From assembly GCF_012911005.2 (NCBI RefSeq), contig NZ_WTVS01000003.1, forward strand, positions 62,001 to 126,000: 64,000 nucleotides of DNA, given 5' to 3'. Shown in pieces: positions 46,857 through 55,582 of the stretch; within the stretch, counting starts at the first letter, position 1; each line of letters opens with the position of its first letter. Both the position numbers and the translations under genes were made by a program. The notes beneath the pieces are model-generated. The model was not told the origin of the DNA. It searched no databases and saw only the letters and a program-made list of their open reading frames with translations. This DNA is from Aromatoleum toluolicum. GTDB taxonomy: Bacteria; Pseudomonadota; Gammaproteobacteria; Burkholderiales; Rhodocyclaceae.

Positions 46857-47669
46857 ATGAGACTCTCCCACGCGTGGCTGGCCCTGCAGGCGATCGCCGG
46901 CCGCGAGATCGCCAAGTTCGTGCGCCAGGGCGGCCGCTTCGCCTCGGCGCTGGTGCGGCCGCTGTTGTGGCTCGTCGTCTTCGCGGCGGGCTTCCAGAAC
47001 GTCTTCGGCGTCTCGATCATCCCGCCCTACGACACCTACATCCCTTATCAGGTCTACATCGTGCCGGGGCTGCTGGGCATGGTGCTGCTCTTCAACGGCA
47101 TGCAGTCCTCGCTCGCGATGGTGTACGACCGCGAGATGGGCATGATGCGCCTGCTCCTCACCGCACCGCTGCCACGCAGCTTCCTCCTCTTCGCCAAGCT
47201 CCTCGCGGGCACCTTGCTGTCGGTGCTGCAGGCCTACGTCTTTCTCCTCATCGCATGGCTGTTCGACGTCGACGTGCCATGGAGTGGCTGGCTCACCGCG
47301 CTGCCGGTGATCGTGCTCGCGGGGATGATGCTCGGCGCGCTGGGCCTGCTGCTGTCGGTGCAGGTACGCCAGCTCGAGAACTTCGCCGGCACGATGAACT
47401 TCGTGATCTTTCCGATGTTCTTCGTCTCGCCCGCGCTGTATCCGCTGTGGAAGCTCGAGGAATCGGGCGCTGCGGTCGTGCATGCGGTCGCGCAGTGGAA
47501 CCCCTTCACCCACGCCGTCGAGGCGATCCGCTTCGCGCTCTATGGCCAGCTCGCCGCCACCTCGCTCGCGATCGTCGCCGGCTGCCTCGTCGTGTTCTTC
47601 ACGCTCGCGGTGCGCGGCTACGATCCGCAGCGCGGGATGCTCAGGCGGGCAGGGGGCAAACCGGCCTGA
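46857..47669 (+). CDS. ABC-2 type permease, PQQ alcohol dehydrogenase system
   Basis: 270-residue inner-membrane protein with about six hydrophobic helices. Landmarks include YQVYIVPGLLGMVLLFNGMQ, the cytoplasmic loop YDREMGMMRLLLTAPLPRSFLLFAKLL, and FPMFFVSPALYPLWKLEESG. This is the DrrB/NodJ-like ABC-2 fold; its ATPase is encoded at 43810. It is the last gene of the cluster, which meets a convergent operon at a bidirectional terminator. Confidence 0.88.
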   Translation: MRLSHAWLALQAIAGREIAKFVRQGGRFASALVRPLLWLVVFAAGFQNVFGVSIIPPYDTYIPYQVYIVPGLLGMVLLFNGMQSSLAMVYDREMGMMRLLLTAPLPRSFLLFAKLLAGTLLSVLQAYVFLLIAWLFDVDVPWSGWLTALPVIVLAGMMLGALGLLLSVQVRQLENFAGTMNFVIFPMFFVSPALYPLWKLEESGAAVVHAVAQWNPFTHAVEAIRFALYGQLAATSLAIVAGCLVVFFTLAVRGYDPQRGMLRRAGGKPA

Positions 47670-47721
47670 CCTGCTCCTGTCACGCCGTGGAGCAGGTGCT
47701 CCAAAACGGAACAACGGGGGC

Positions 47722-47777
47722 AAAAAAGAAGCCGGAGGTTCTGCAAAACCGTGCATAGGTTTTGTCGAACATCCGGC
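47722..47777. terminator. Bidirectional terminator between convergent operons
   Basis: GCCGGAGGTTCTGCAAAACC (47731-47750) pairs almost perfectly with GGTTTTGTCGAACATCCGGC (47758-47777). On the minus strand it is followed by TTCTTTTTTG, a strong terminator for the PedF/binding-protein operon. On the plus strand it is followed by AATTTT, weaker. A second hairpin with CGGGGC/GCCCCG stems follows near 47785-47803. Confidence 0.85.
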
Positions 47778-47811
47778 AATTTTCCGGGGCGCCGAGTGCC
47801 CCGAAAGCCGT

Positions 47812-48654
47812 TCAGGGAATTCTGTGCGTGACCCCGTGAGCCGAGAAGATCCGCCCGAGTTCACCCGAGCGCTGCAGTTCCGCCAGCGCCTCCGACAGCG
47901 CCGCGGCCAGCTCCTTGCTTTCGGCCTTCACGGCCATGCCGAGCGGCCAGCCCTTCACACGCAGCTCGGGCATGGTCAGCGCGTCGATCGCGAACTGCTT
48001 GTGCTCCTTCATTGCCGCCTCCAGCTGGCTGCGCGGGGCCATCACGGCGCTCACTTCACCCTTGGCCATCGCGGCTGCCGCTTCGGCAACGCTGCGGAAA
48101 TGCACGACGTTGTCGCGCAGCCGCCCGTTCAGCACATGCAACATGAAGTCGCTCGCGTGTGTGTCGAGCTCGACGCCGATCTTCTCGCGCGTGAACACTT
48201 CGAAGGCGACCGCGGCCGAACCCGACACCGACGGCACACGCTCGGGATTGCGCGCGATCGCGATCGTCTCGAGGTGATAGGGACCGAAGATCGCCACCTT
48301 GTCGTTCTGTGCCGCGAACTGCGCATCCACGGGCACATGCAGCATCACGTCGGCCGGGCGCCGGCCGAGGTAGTGCCCTTTCCACACCATGTTGCGCAGG
48401 TCGTCGCTCATGTTCTCGTCGGGCGGGAACTCGACGATCTCCGCGCGCATCCCCAGGCGCTCGGCCAGGGACTGCGCGATGGCCACGTCGATGCCCTTGC
48501 CGCGCGCCGAGAACGGCGCGTAGTCGGCATACACGGCCACCCGCAAGGTGCCCGCCTGCTGCACTTCGAGCTGTGCGGCCGCGTGGGCCGGGAGCAGGGC
48601 GCCTGCCAGCATGGCGCCCGCTGCGATCAGGAATGCGCGTCGTTCATTTTTCAC
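47812..48654 (-). CDS. Quinoprotein dehydrogenase-associated periplasmic binding protein
   Basis: 280-residue exported protein with a signal peptide (about 1-27). The mature part has the amino acid-binding (SBP family 3) fold: LRVAVYADYAPFSARGKGIDVAIAQSLAERLG and a late VKGWPLGMAVKAESKELAAALSEAL. This family is typically encoded beside PQQ-dependent alcohol dehydrogenases and their cytochromes. It overlaps the PedF-like gene by 11 nt, so the two are co-translated. No permease or ATPase is associated; a periplasmic accessory role is more likely than transport. Confidence 0.85.
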   Translation of the reverse strand: MKNERRAFLIAAGAMLAGALLPAHAAAQLEVQQAGTLRVAVYADYAPFSARGKGIDVAIAQSLAERLGMRAEIVEFPPDENMSDDLRNMVWKGHYLGRRPADVMLHVPVDAQFAAQNDKVAIFGPYHLETIAIARNPERVPSVSGSAAVAFEVFTREKIGVELDTHASDFMLHVLNGRLRDNVVHFRSVAEAAAAMAKGEVSAVMAPRSQLEAAMKEHKQFAIDALTMPELRVKGWPLGMAVKAESKELAAALSEALAELQRSGELGRIFSAHGVTHRIP

Positions 48655-49063
48655 GTACGGTCTCCAGCCAGGCCTTGATTGCCCACATCGCCTCCTGCGA
48701 CAGCATGCCCTCGAATGGCGGCATATACACGGCGCCGTTGCGGCTCACGCCGTTGCGAATGCGCTGCAGGAAATACTCGTCCGTTTCGGGCGCGATGTCG
48801 AGCTTGCGCAGGTCCGGCGCGATGCCGCCCGAGACCGCGCCGAGGCCGTGGCAGCGCGCGCAGTTCTGGTTGAAGGCCGAATCGCCGATGCGGATCGCCT
48901 CCGCATTGTCGCGGTACGGATTGACCGCGCGCCATTCCTCGCCGAGCTTGGGGAGCGACGATACATCCACCGCCTGCGGCGTCACGTCGCCGTGTGCGTG
49001 GGCCAGTCCCGCTCCGAGCGCGAGTCCCGCGGCGAGGGCCGCTGCGCGCAGTTTGCGGGTCAA
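48644..49063 (-). CDS. pedF: Cytochrome c-550 PedF-like, electron acceptor of PQQ alcohol dehydrogenase
   Basis: Small periplasmic c-type cytochrome, 139 residues. I chose the TTG at 49063: AAGGAGACA lies just upstream and the product MTRKLRAAALAAGLALGAGL is a standard signal peptide. An ATG at 49105 would add 14 polar residues and lacks a good ribosome-binding site. Haem motif CARCH follows FNQNCARCHGLGAVSGGIAPDL. Late YMPPFEGMLSQEAMWAIKAWL supplies a Met ligand candidate. Preceded by a sigma-54-type promoter on the minus strand. The alcohol dehydrogenase it should serve is not in the window. Confidence 0.87.
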   Translation of the reverse strand: MTRKLRAAALAAGLALGAGLAHAHGDVTPQAVDVSSLPKLGEEWRAVNPYRDNAEAIRIGDSAFNQNCARCHGLGAVSGGIAPDLRKLDIAPETDEYFLQRIRNGVSRNGAVYMPPFEGMLSQEAMWAIKAWLETVREK

Positions 49064-49148
49064 TGTCTCCTTGTCGTTGTGCTTATCCACCTTTTGATTC
49101 CTCATCTCTGATTGACGACGCCCGGAGTGCCGGATCTGCACCCTCCTT

Positions 49149-49164
49149 CGCAAGCCCTGTGCCA
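49149..49164 (-). promoter_or_regulatory. Sigma-54 promoter of the PedF operon
   Basis: Minus-strand TGGCACA-GGGC-TTGCG (49164 to 49149) has the -24 GG and -12 GC with the exact 10-bp interval and near-consensus bases. It lies about 90 bp upstream of the TTG start of the PedF-like gene. Confidence 0.7.
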
Positions 49165-49222
49165 CGTTGGCGGAGCGGCACGGAATCCGGCGTATTTCCT
49201 TGGTAAGGCGCCTGAACGCTGC

Positions 49223-49238
49223 TGGCAGGAAAATTGCT
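49223..49238 (+). promoter_or_regulatory. Sigma-54 promoter of the AcoR-type regulator gene
   Basis: Plus-strand TGGCAGG-AAAA-TTGCT has near-consensus -24 and -12 elements at correct spacing, 120 bp upstream of the regulator ATG. It faces away from the PedF sigma-54 promoter 60 bp to the left, giving a back-to-back pair. The regulator may thus control its own gene. Confidence 0.65.
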
Positions 49239-49357
49239 CCTCTGTTGTTGCCGGTTCGGATGAACGATTGCTTCGAGCTGGTGCAGGTGCTACTTTCTGA
49301 CACAAGGGACAAACAAAAAAATAGTCCCCAAAGTGACGCGCAGGAGAGGAGGAGAAG

Positions 49358-51427
49358 ATGGCCGTATTGCCGCAATTGCGGGATCGCCGCGAGAACACCA
49401 TTTCGGACGCGCGACGATTTTTCTTCGAGCTTGGCCAGACGCCGGAGGCCGGGCTCGCCCCTCCTGTGCTGCGTTCCTGGCAGCGCTGTCGCAACGGCGG
49501 GCTCGACCACCTCGATGCCTACATGATCGACCCGGCGGGCCGCGCCCAGCTCTCCGACGCGCGCGACCGCAGCGCGCGTCTGCTGGAGCACGCCGGCGGG
49601 ATCATGGAACACGTGTTCGAGCAGATCCGCGCCTCCGGCAGCATGGTCATCCTCGCCGACACCAAAGGCATGATCCTGCACTGCCTCGGCGATCCGGATT
49701 TTGTCGGCCGTGCGCAACGCGTCGCACTGCAGCCGGGCGCGTCGTGGGATGAAACCTTTCGCGGCACCAATGCGATCGGCACCGCGATCCTGGAAGGTGC
49801 ACCGGTCGAAATCCATGGCGCCGAACACTACCTGGAACGCAATGGCTTTTTGACCTGCAGTGCCGCGCCGGTGTTCAACGCACAGGGATGTCTCGCCGGC
49901 GTGCTCGACATCTCGGGCGATTCGCGCAACAACCAGCGCCATACGCTGGGTCTGGTGCGCCTCTCGGTGCAACTGCTCGAGAAGCGGCTCTTCGAGGCGG
50001 AGTTCGCCAAGGAAATCCGCATCGCCTTCCATCCCCGCCCCGAATACGTCGGCAGCCTGCAGGAAGCGCTGCTCGCGGTCGACGCCGACGGCCGCATCGT
50101 CGGCGCCAACCCGGTCGCGCGCGAGTGGCTGGGGCTTGCGGCGGGGCTCGCCGACGCACCGTCCTTCGGCACGCTCTTCCGCACCGGCTTCGGTCAGGTG
50201 CTCGATCGCGCGGCCAACGCGCCCGACGATCTGCTGCTGCTCGAAATGCGGCGCGGCGACGCCGTCTTCGTGCAGGTGCGCGGCCACCGGCGGACGCGCC
50301 CCGAGGTCCATGCGCCCAGATTGCAGGAAGCGGCACCGGAGTCGGCAAAGGGGCCGGCGAAAACCTCGGACGGTTCGAAAGGTCGCATCACCCTCGACAG
50401 CCTCGCGACCGGCGACGCGCGCCTGCAACTCGCGCTCGACCGCGCGCGCCGCGTGCAGGGGAAGGACATCCCGCTGCTGATCCAGGGCGAATCGGGTGTC
50501 GGCAAGGAACTCTTCGCTCGCGCCTTCCACAACAGCGGCGTGCGCAGCGACGGACCCTTCGTCGCGCTCAACTGTGCGGCGATTCCCGAGAACCTCATCG
50601 AATCGGAACTCTTCGGCTACGTCGGCGGCTCCTTCACCGGCGCGCGGCGCGAAGGAGCGGTCGGCAAGTTGCAGCAGGCCCACGGCGGCACGCTGTTCCT
50701 CGATGAAATCGGCGACATGCCGCTCGGCATGCAGGCGCGACTGCTGCGCGTGCTGCAGGAGCGCAGCGTCACGCCGATCGGTTCGATGAAGTCCATCCCG
50801 GTCGATATCTCGCTCGTGTGCGCAACCCACCGCGTGCTGCGCGACGCGGTGAAGCAGGGCGTGTTCCGCGAAGACCTCTATTACCGCGTCAACAGCCTCA
50901 CCGTCACCCTGCCGCCCTTGCGCGAACGCACCGACGTCCGTCGTATCGTGCTGAACCTGCTCGAGATCGAAGCGGCCGACCGGCGGAGCGGGCCGCTCGG
51001 CATCAGCGAAGAGGTCATGGACTTCTTCGAACGCTACCCCTGGCCGGGCAACGTCCGCCAACTCCAGAACGTCATCCGCGTCGCCGTCGCGCTGCTCGAC
51101 GACAACGAGGACGAGATCGCGTCGATCCATCTGCCCGAGGAGCTCTTCGGCATCGACGGCGGGGACGACAATTCGGAGCCCGCCGCGCGACCAGCGGTCG
51201 CGATGGCCCCGGCCTATACCTCGCCTTTTGCCGCCGCCGTACCGACCGCGGCCGCTGCGCTTGCCCCCTCGGCGCCCGCACCCGGCGCTCCGCGCAGTCT
51301 GGATGAAATCGAACTGGAAGCGATCACCACGGTCATGCGCGAGGTGGGCGGAAACGTCTCGGCCGCTGCGCGCAGGTTGGGCGTCAGCCGCAATACGCTC
51401 TACCGCAAGCTCGGCAAATTGAACTGA
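49358..51427 (+). CDS. AcoR-type sigma-54-dependent activator
   Basis: 689-residue enhancer-binding protein, the intact counterpart of the degenerate one at 37.3 kb. N-terminus: PVLRSWQRCRNGGLDHLDAYM, then a GAF domain with [36 protein letters not shown]+ domain: Walker A GESGVGKELFA, sigma-54 loop GSFTGA (a GAFTGA variant), Walker B LFLDEIGDMP, and the REDLYYRVNSLTVTLPPLRER segment. C-terminal Fis-type helix-turn-helix: GGNVSAAARRLGVSRNTLYRKLGKLN. It lies upstream of the aor operon, and is the best candidate activator for the sigma-54 promoters in this region. Confidence 0.92.
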   Translation: MAVLPQLRDRRENTISDARRFFFELGQTPEAGLAPPVLRSWQRCRNGGLDHLDAYMIDPAGRAQLSDARDRSARLLEHAGGIMEHVFEQIRASGSMVILADTKGMILHCLGDPDFVGRAQRVALQPGASWDETFRGTNAIGTAILEGAPVEIHGAEHYLERNGFLTCSAAPVFNAQGCLAGVLDISGDSRNNQRHTLGLVRLSVQLLEKRLFEAEFAKEIRIAFHPRPEYVGSLQEALLAVDADGRIVGANPVAREWLGLAAGLADAPSFGTLFRTGFGQVLDRAANAPDDLLLLEMRRGDAVFVQVRGHRRTRPEVHAPRLQEAAPESAKGPAKTSDGSKGRITLDSLATGDARLQLALDRARRVQGKDIPLLIQGESGVGKELFARAFHNSGVRSDGPFVALNCAAIPENLIESELFGYVGGSFTGARREGAVGKLQQAHGGTLFLDEIGDMPLGMQARLLRVLQERSVTPIGSMKSIPVDISLVCATHRVLRDAVKQGVFREDLYYRVNSLTVTLPPLRERTDVRRIVLNLLEIEAADRRSGPLGISEEVMDFFERYPWPGNVRQLQNVIRVAVALLDDNEDEIASIHLPEELFGIDGGDDNSEPAARPAVAMAPAYTSPFAAAVPTAAAALAPSAPAPGAPRSLDEIELEAITTVMREVGGNVSAAARRLGVSRNTLYRKLGKLN

Positions 51428-51434
51428 AGTGCGA

Positions 51435-51457
51435 AAACCATGCTTGCGGCATGGTTT
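51435..51457. promoter_or_regulatory. Inverted repeat adjoining the aorA promoter
   Basis: AAACCATGC (51435-51443) and GCATGGTTT (51449-51457) are perfect inverted repeats around 5 bp. They begin 8 bp after the regulator stop and end one base before the sigma-54 promoter. Either an operator for the aor operon or the end hairpin of the regulator transcript; no U-tract follows. Confidence 0.5.
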
Positions 51458-51458
51458 G

Positions 51459-51474
51459 TGGCATGATATTTGCA
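51459..51474 (+). promoter_or_regulatory. Sigma-54 promoter of the aor operon
   Basis: TGGCATG-ATAT-TTGCA is the best -24/-12 match in the window: one deviation (T for C in the -24 box) and the correct interval. It lies 51 bp upstream of aorA. The AcoR-type gene directly before it is the likely activator. Confidence 0.8.
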
Positions 51475-51524
51475 ATCTGCGACACGTTGTCCCGAAGCGA
51501 AACAAACGACGGAGGAGTACATCG

Positions 51525-52001
51525 ATGTGGAAATCCCTTCACATTGACCCCGCGAAGTGCACCGGCTGCCTGCAGTGCGAAATGGCCTGCTCGTATGAGC
51601 ACACCGGGGTCATCAATCCCAGCAACTCGCTGATCAAGGTCTTCAACTTCGAGCACGAAGGGCGCAAGGTGCCGTACACCTGTACCCAGTGCACGGACGC
51701 GTGGTGCATGCATTCCTGTCCGGTCGATGCGATCCGGCTCGACCTGACGACCGGCGCCAAGATGGTGTTCGAGGACACCTGTGTCGGCTGCAAGGTATGT
51801 ACGATCGCCTGTCCGTTCGGCACGGTGAATTACAACCAGGTCACCGGCAAGGTCCAGAAATGCGACCTGTGCGAGGGCGATCCCGCATGCGCGAAAGCCT
51901 GCCCGACCGGCGCGATCACCTACATCGACGCCAACTGGACCGGACTCGGCCGCATGCAGGCCTGGGCTGCCAAGGCCAACACCCCCGCATCGGCGGCCTG
52001 A
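51525..52001 (+). CDS. aorA: Aldehyde oxidoreductase, ferredoxin-like subunit AorA
   Basis: Electron-transfer subunit of the tungsten aldehyde:acceptor oxidoreductase. The 158 residues hold sixteen Cys in four ferredoxin-type motifs: CTGCLQCEMAC, CTQCTDAWCMHSC, CVGCKVCTIAC and CDLCEGDPACAKAC, enough for four [4Fe-4S] clusters. The ATG at 51525 has a GGAGGAG ribosome-binding site. It precedes the catalytic subunit by 15 nt, as in the aor operon known from Aromatoleum aromaticum. Electrons should pass from AorB through AorA to AorC and NAD, or to ferredoxin or dyes. Confidence 0.92.
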   Translation: MWKSLHIDPAKCTGCLQCEMACSYEHTGVINPSNSLIKVFNFEHEGRKVPYTCTQCTDAWCMHSCPVDAIRLDLTTGAKMVFEDTCVGCKVCTIACPFGTVNYNQVTGKVQKCDLCEGDPACAKACPTGAITYIDANWTGLGRMQAWAAKANTPASAA

Positions 52002-52016
52002 GAGGAGAGGAATACC

Positions 52017-53864
52017 ATGGCATGGAATCGCAAGCTGCTGCGGGTGAACCTCACCCAGGGCACGTGCAAGGAAGAGCCCCTCAACATGGAGTGGGCCAAC
52101 GAATACCTCGGGTCGCGCGGCCTCTCGGCCAAGTATCTGGTCTCCGAGATCGATCCCAAGGTCGATCCGCTGTCGCCCGACAACAAACTGATCATGGCGA
52201 CCGGCCCGCTCACCGGCACGATGGCCTCCACCGGCGGCCGCTATACCGTGAGCTGCAAGGGGCCGCTCACCGGCGCGATCGCCTGTTCCAACTCGGGCGG
52301 TTTCTTCGGCGCCGAGCTGAAGTTCGCCGGTTGGGACATGATCATCTTCGAAGGCCGGTCGCCCAAGCCCGTCTACCTCTTCATCGAGAACGACAAGGCG
52401 GAACTGCGCGACGCCTCGCACCTGTGGGGCACCAGCTGCTGGCACACCGAGGAGCAGATCAAGGCCGATCACCAGGACCCGCTGATCCGCGTCTCCTCGA
52501 TCGGCAAGGCGGGCGAGAACCAGGTGCTGTTCGCGGTCGTCATCAATGACCTGCACCGCGCGGCCGGCCGATCGGGCGTGGGCGCCGTGATGGGCTCGAA
52601 GAACCTCAAGGCGGTCGCGATCCGCGGCACCAAGGGCGTTGCGGGCATCAAGGACTTCCCGGCCTTTCTCAAGGCCACGGCGGACGCGAAGAAGGTGCTC
52701 GCCGACAATGCCGTCACCGGCCAGGGCCTGCCGAAGTTCGGCACCCAGGTGCTGATGAACGTCATCAACGAGATCGGCGCACTGCCCACGCGCAACCACC
52801 GCGACGTGCAGTTCGAGGACGCCTCCAAGATTTCCGCCGAGGCGATGCACGAGAAGCGCCCGAGCGACGGCAAGTCGCACCTCGTCACCAACGCCGCGTG
52901 CTTCGGCTGCACCATCGCCTGCGGGCGCATCTCGCAGCTCGACAAGAACCATTTCACCGTCAAGAACAGCCCGCAGTACTGGGGTGCGTCGGGCGGCCTG
53001 GAATACGAAGCGGCGTGGGCGCTCGGTGCGGCCAACGGCGTCGGCGACCTCGAGGCGCTGCAGTACGCCAACATGCTGTGCAACGAGCAGGGCATGGACC
53101 CGATCTCCTTCGGCGCCACCGTCGGCGCGGCGATGGAGCTCTATGAGATGGGTGTGCTGAAGAAGGAAGAGATGGGCATCGACACGCCCTTCGGTTCCGC
53201 TGAGGCGCTGGCGAAACTCGCCGAGATGACCGCCAATGGCGAAGGTTTCGGCAAGGAGATCGGTCAGGGCTCCGCGCGCATGTGCGCGAAGTACGGCCAC
53301 CCCGAGCTGTCGATGAGCGTCAAGAAGCAGGAATTCCCTGCCTACGACTCGCGCGGCATCCAGGGCATGGGCCTCGCGTACGCGACGTCCAACCGCGGCG
53401 CGTGCCACCTGCGCGGCTACACCGTCGCCTCCGAAGTGCTGGGCATCCCGGTCAAGACGGACCCGCTCGTCACCGAAGGCAAGGCCGAACTCGTGAAGGC
53501 CTTCCAGGACGCCACCGCGGTGTTCGACGCGGCCGGCATCTGCGTGTTCACGTCCTTCGCGTGGACGCTCGCCGACGTGCAGCCGCAACTCGCGGCGGCC
53601 TGCGGCGAGGAATGGACGATGGAGAAGCTCAACGCGGTCGGCGAGCGCATCTGGAACCTCGAGCGCCAGTTCAACAACGCGGCCGGCTTCACCGCCAAGG
53701 ACGACAATCTGCCGCCGCGCCTGTTGACGGAACCGGCCAAGACCGGCCCGGCGAAGGGACTCGTCAACGGCCTCGACAAGATGCTGCCCGAGTACTACAA
53801 GGTGCGCGGCTGGACGCCCGACGGCGTGCCGACCGCGGAAACTCTGGCGCGACTCGGACTCTGA
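52017..53864 (+). CDS. aorB: Tungsten-containing aldehyde oxidoreductase, catalytic subunit AorB
   Basis: Oxidises a broad range of aldehydes to carboxylic acids at a tungsten-bis-metallopterin site. The 615-residue protein is the normal AOR family length. The N-terminal cofactor domain starts AWNRKLLRVNLTQGTCKEEPL and has GPLTGTMASTGGRYTVSCKGPLTGAIACSNSGG. The single [4Fe-4S] cluster motif CFGCTIAC lies near residue 300, with the fourth Cys candidate in AAGICVFTSFAW near residue 505. Cofactor contacts include GIQGMGLAYATSNRGACHLRG. It requires the tungstate transporter encoded downstream. Confidence 0.95.
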   Translation: MAWNRKLLRVNLTQGTCKEEPLNMEWANEYLGSRGLSAKYLVSEIDPKVDPLSPDNKLIMATGPLTGTMASTGGRYTVSCKGPLTGAIACSNSGGFFGAELKFAGWDMIIFEGRSPKPVYLFIENDKAELRDASHLWGTSCWHTEEQIKADHQDPLIRVSSIGKAGENQVLFAVVINDLHRAAGRSGVGAVMGSKNLKAVAIRGTKGVAGIKDFPAFLKATADAKKVLADNAVTGQGLPKFGTQVLMNVINEIGALPTRNHRDVQFEDASKISAEAMHEKRPSDGKSHLVTNAACFGCTIACGRISQLDKNHFTVKNSPQYWGASGGLEYEAAWALGAANGVGDLEALQYANMLCNEQGMDPISFGATVGAAMELYEMGVLKKEEMGIDTPFGSAEALAKLAEMTANGEGFGKEIGQGSARMCAKYGHPELSMSVKKQEFPAYDSRGIQGMGLAYATSNRGACHLRGYTVASEVLGIPVKTDPLVTEGKAELVKAFQDATAVFDAAGICVFTSFAWTLADVQPQLAAACGEEWTMEKLNAVGERIWNLERQFNNAAGFTAKDDNLPPRLLTEPAKTGPAKGLVNGLDKMLPEYYKVRGWTPDGVPTAETLARLGL

Positions 53865-53874
53865 GCATCGCCTG

Positions 53875-53928
53875 ACGCTCGCCTGTCGAGCGTGTGAGCC
53901 CTTCCCGGCGGCCCGCTGCCGGGAAGGG
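53875..53928. other. Two hairpins between aorB and aorC
   Basis: ACGCTCG/CGAGCGT (53875-53881 and 53887-53893) and CCCTTCCCGGC/GCCGGGAAGGG (53899-53909 and 53918-53928) are perfect stems with 5- and 8-nt loops. No U-tract follows, so they are more likely RNA-stability or processing elements than terminators. They could protect the aorAB part of the message. Confidence 0.6.
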
Positions 53929-53957
53929 TGCCTCATCGCCCAAACGAGGACGAACCC

Positions 53958-55229
53958 ATGAAACACGTGATACTCGGCAACGGACCCGCCGGCGTCGTAG
54001 CGGCCGAAACGCTGCGCCGCGCCGCGCCCGCCGACGAGATCCTGATGGTCGGCAGCGAGGACGCCCCGCCGTACTCGCGCATGGCCATTCCCTACCTGCT
54101 GGAAGAGAACATCGACGAAACGGGCACTTACCTGCGCAAGGCGCCCGACCATTTCCGCAGGCTGAACATCGGCGAACTGCGCGCTCGCGCCGTGTCGCTG
54201 GATACCGACAAGCGCCGCATCCTGTTCCACGACGGCCACTTCGAGGACTACGACCGCCTGCTGGTCGCGACCGGCTCGCATCCGGTGCGTCCGCCGATCC
54301 CCGGCGTCGACCTGCCTGAAGTGCAGACCTGCTGGACGCTGGACGACGCCCGCGCGATCGCCAGTCTGGCGAAGCCCGGATCGCGCGTGCTGCAACTCGG
54401 CGCCGGCTTCATCGGCTGCATCATCATGCAGGCGCTCGCCGCCCGCGGCGTGAAGCTCACCGTCGTCGAGATGGGCGACCGCATGGTGCCGCGCATGATG
54501 ACACCCAAGGCCGGCGGCATGATCAAGAGCTGGGTCGAGCACAAGGGGGTCCGCGTCGTCACCAACGCCGGCGTGCAGCGCATCGACCGCGGGGCGGCGG
54601 CAGGCAGCATCGATGTGACCCTGTCGACCGGCGAAGTGCTGCCCTGCGACCTCGTCATCGTCGCGGCCGGCGTCGCGCCCAACGTCGCCTTCCTCGATTC
54701 CACCCCCGTCCATGTCGCCAAGGGCGTGCTCGTCGACGACAAGCTCGAAACCAGCGTCCCGGGCATCTTCGCCGCCGGCGACGTCGCCGAGGCGCCCGAC
54801 CTCTTCACCGGTGCCCACCTCGTTGCCGCAATCCAGCCCAATGCCGCCGACCAGGCCCGTGTGGCCGCGCTCAACATGGCGGGGCGCCACACGAAGCTCA
54901 ACGGCGTGCTTGCGATCAACGTGCTCGACACGCTGGGGCTGATCTCGGCGTCCTTCGGCCAGTGGTGGGGCGAGGGGAGCGAAACCGGCGGAGCAGGGGT
55001 CGAACACGTCGACGAGAAACGCTTCCGCTACCTCAGCCTGCAGTTCAAGGACGACGTGATGATCGGCGCAACCTCCATCGGTCTCACCCAGCACGTCGGC
55101 GCGCTGCGCGGTCTGATCCACGGGCAGGTGAAGCTCGGGGCATGGAAGGAACGGCTGCTCGCCAACCCGCTGCAGTTCGTCGAAGCGTACGTCGCCCGCT
55201 CGCAGCAACCCATGGCGCTCGCGCGCTGA
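53958..55229 (+). CDS. aorC: FAD-dependent NADH oxidoreductase subunit AorC
   Basis: 423-residue flavoprotein that should connect the AorAB electron chain to NAD. It has an N-terminal FAD site VILGNGPAGVVAAETL, a middle NAD site VLQLGAGFIGCII, and the second FAD motif GIFAAGDVAEAPDLFTG. A C-terminal domain includes FASASFGQWWGEG-like and FRYLSLQFKDDVMIGATSIG sequence. I chose the ATG at 53958, right before MKHVILGNGPAG; an in-frame ATG at 53928 lies inside the intergenic hairpin. Third gene of the operon, 93 bp after aorB. Confidence 0.92.
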   Translation: MKHVILGNGPAGVVAAETLRRAAPADEILMVGSEDAPPYSRMAIPYLLEENIDETGTYLRKAPDHFRRLNIGELRARAVSLDTDKRRILFHDGHFEDYDRLLVATGSHPVRPPIPGVDLPEVQTCWTLDDARAIASLAKPGSRVLQLGAGFIGCIIMQALAARGVKLTVVEMGDRMVPRMMTPKAGGMIKSWVEHKGVRVVTNAGVQRIDRGAAAGSIDVTLSTGEVLPCDLVIVAAGVAPNVAFLDSTPVHVAKGVLVDDKLETSVPGIFAAGDVAEAPDLFTGAHLVAAIQPNAADQARVAALNMAGRHTKLNGVLAINVLDTLGLISASFGQWWGEGSETGGAGVEHVDEKRFRYLSLQFKDDVMIGATSIGLTQHVGALRGLIHGQVKLGAWKERLLANPLQFVEAYVARSQQPMALAR

Positions 55230-55248
55230 TGCCGGAGTGGATGCGCCC

Positions 55249-55500
55249 ATGAAGATCGGCTTCAAGCTTTTCGCCTCGCTCACCGACCACCTCCCGTCCG
55301 ACCGCAAGGGCAACCGCATCGAACTGGAAGTCGGCGAGGGGACGACCATCGCCGAGCTGATCATGCGCTTCAATGTTCCCGAGCGCAGCGCGCATCTCGT
55401 GCTCGTCAATGGCCACTTCGTCCCGCCCGCGCAGCGCGCCTCGCGGCGGCTCGCGGACGGCGACGAACTGGCCATCTGGCCGCCCATCGCCGGCGGCTGA
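55249..55500 (+). CDS. aorD: MoaD/ThiS-like small protein AorD
   Basis: 83-residue ubiquitin-fold protein ending in the di-glycine WPPIAGG used for sulfur transfer in molybdopterin-type cofactor synthesis. The beta-grasp pattern FKLFASLTDHLPSDR, then GTTIAELIMRFNV, then LVNGHFVPPAQRA, is clear. A dedicated MoaD-like protein in an aor operon suggests a role in making the tungsten cofactor. Starts at ATG 55249; a GTG at 55237 in the same frame would add four residues. Confidence 0.87.
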   Translation: MKIGFKLFASLTDHLPSDRKGNRIELEVGEGTTIAELIMRFNVPERSAHLVLVNGHFVPPAQRASRRLADGDELAIWPPIAGG

Positions 55501-55582
55501 ATTCTGCGCCTTCCTGTTCCGGCTCCGCGAGGACCGCAGCCACGCGACCGCGGCTGGAGGGAACCCGCAGAGTGAGCACCGC

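Noticed and set aside
48644-51505. 953-codon minus-strand frame ending in the PedF-like cytochrome
   Set aside because: Only the last 139 codons are real. The rest is antisense to the AcoR-type gene, and a TTG with a strong ribosome-binding site gives a proper signal peptide.
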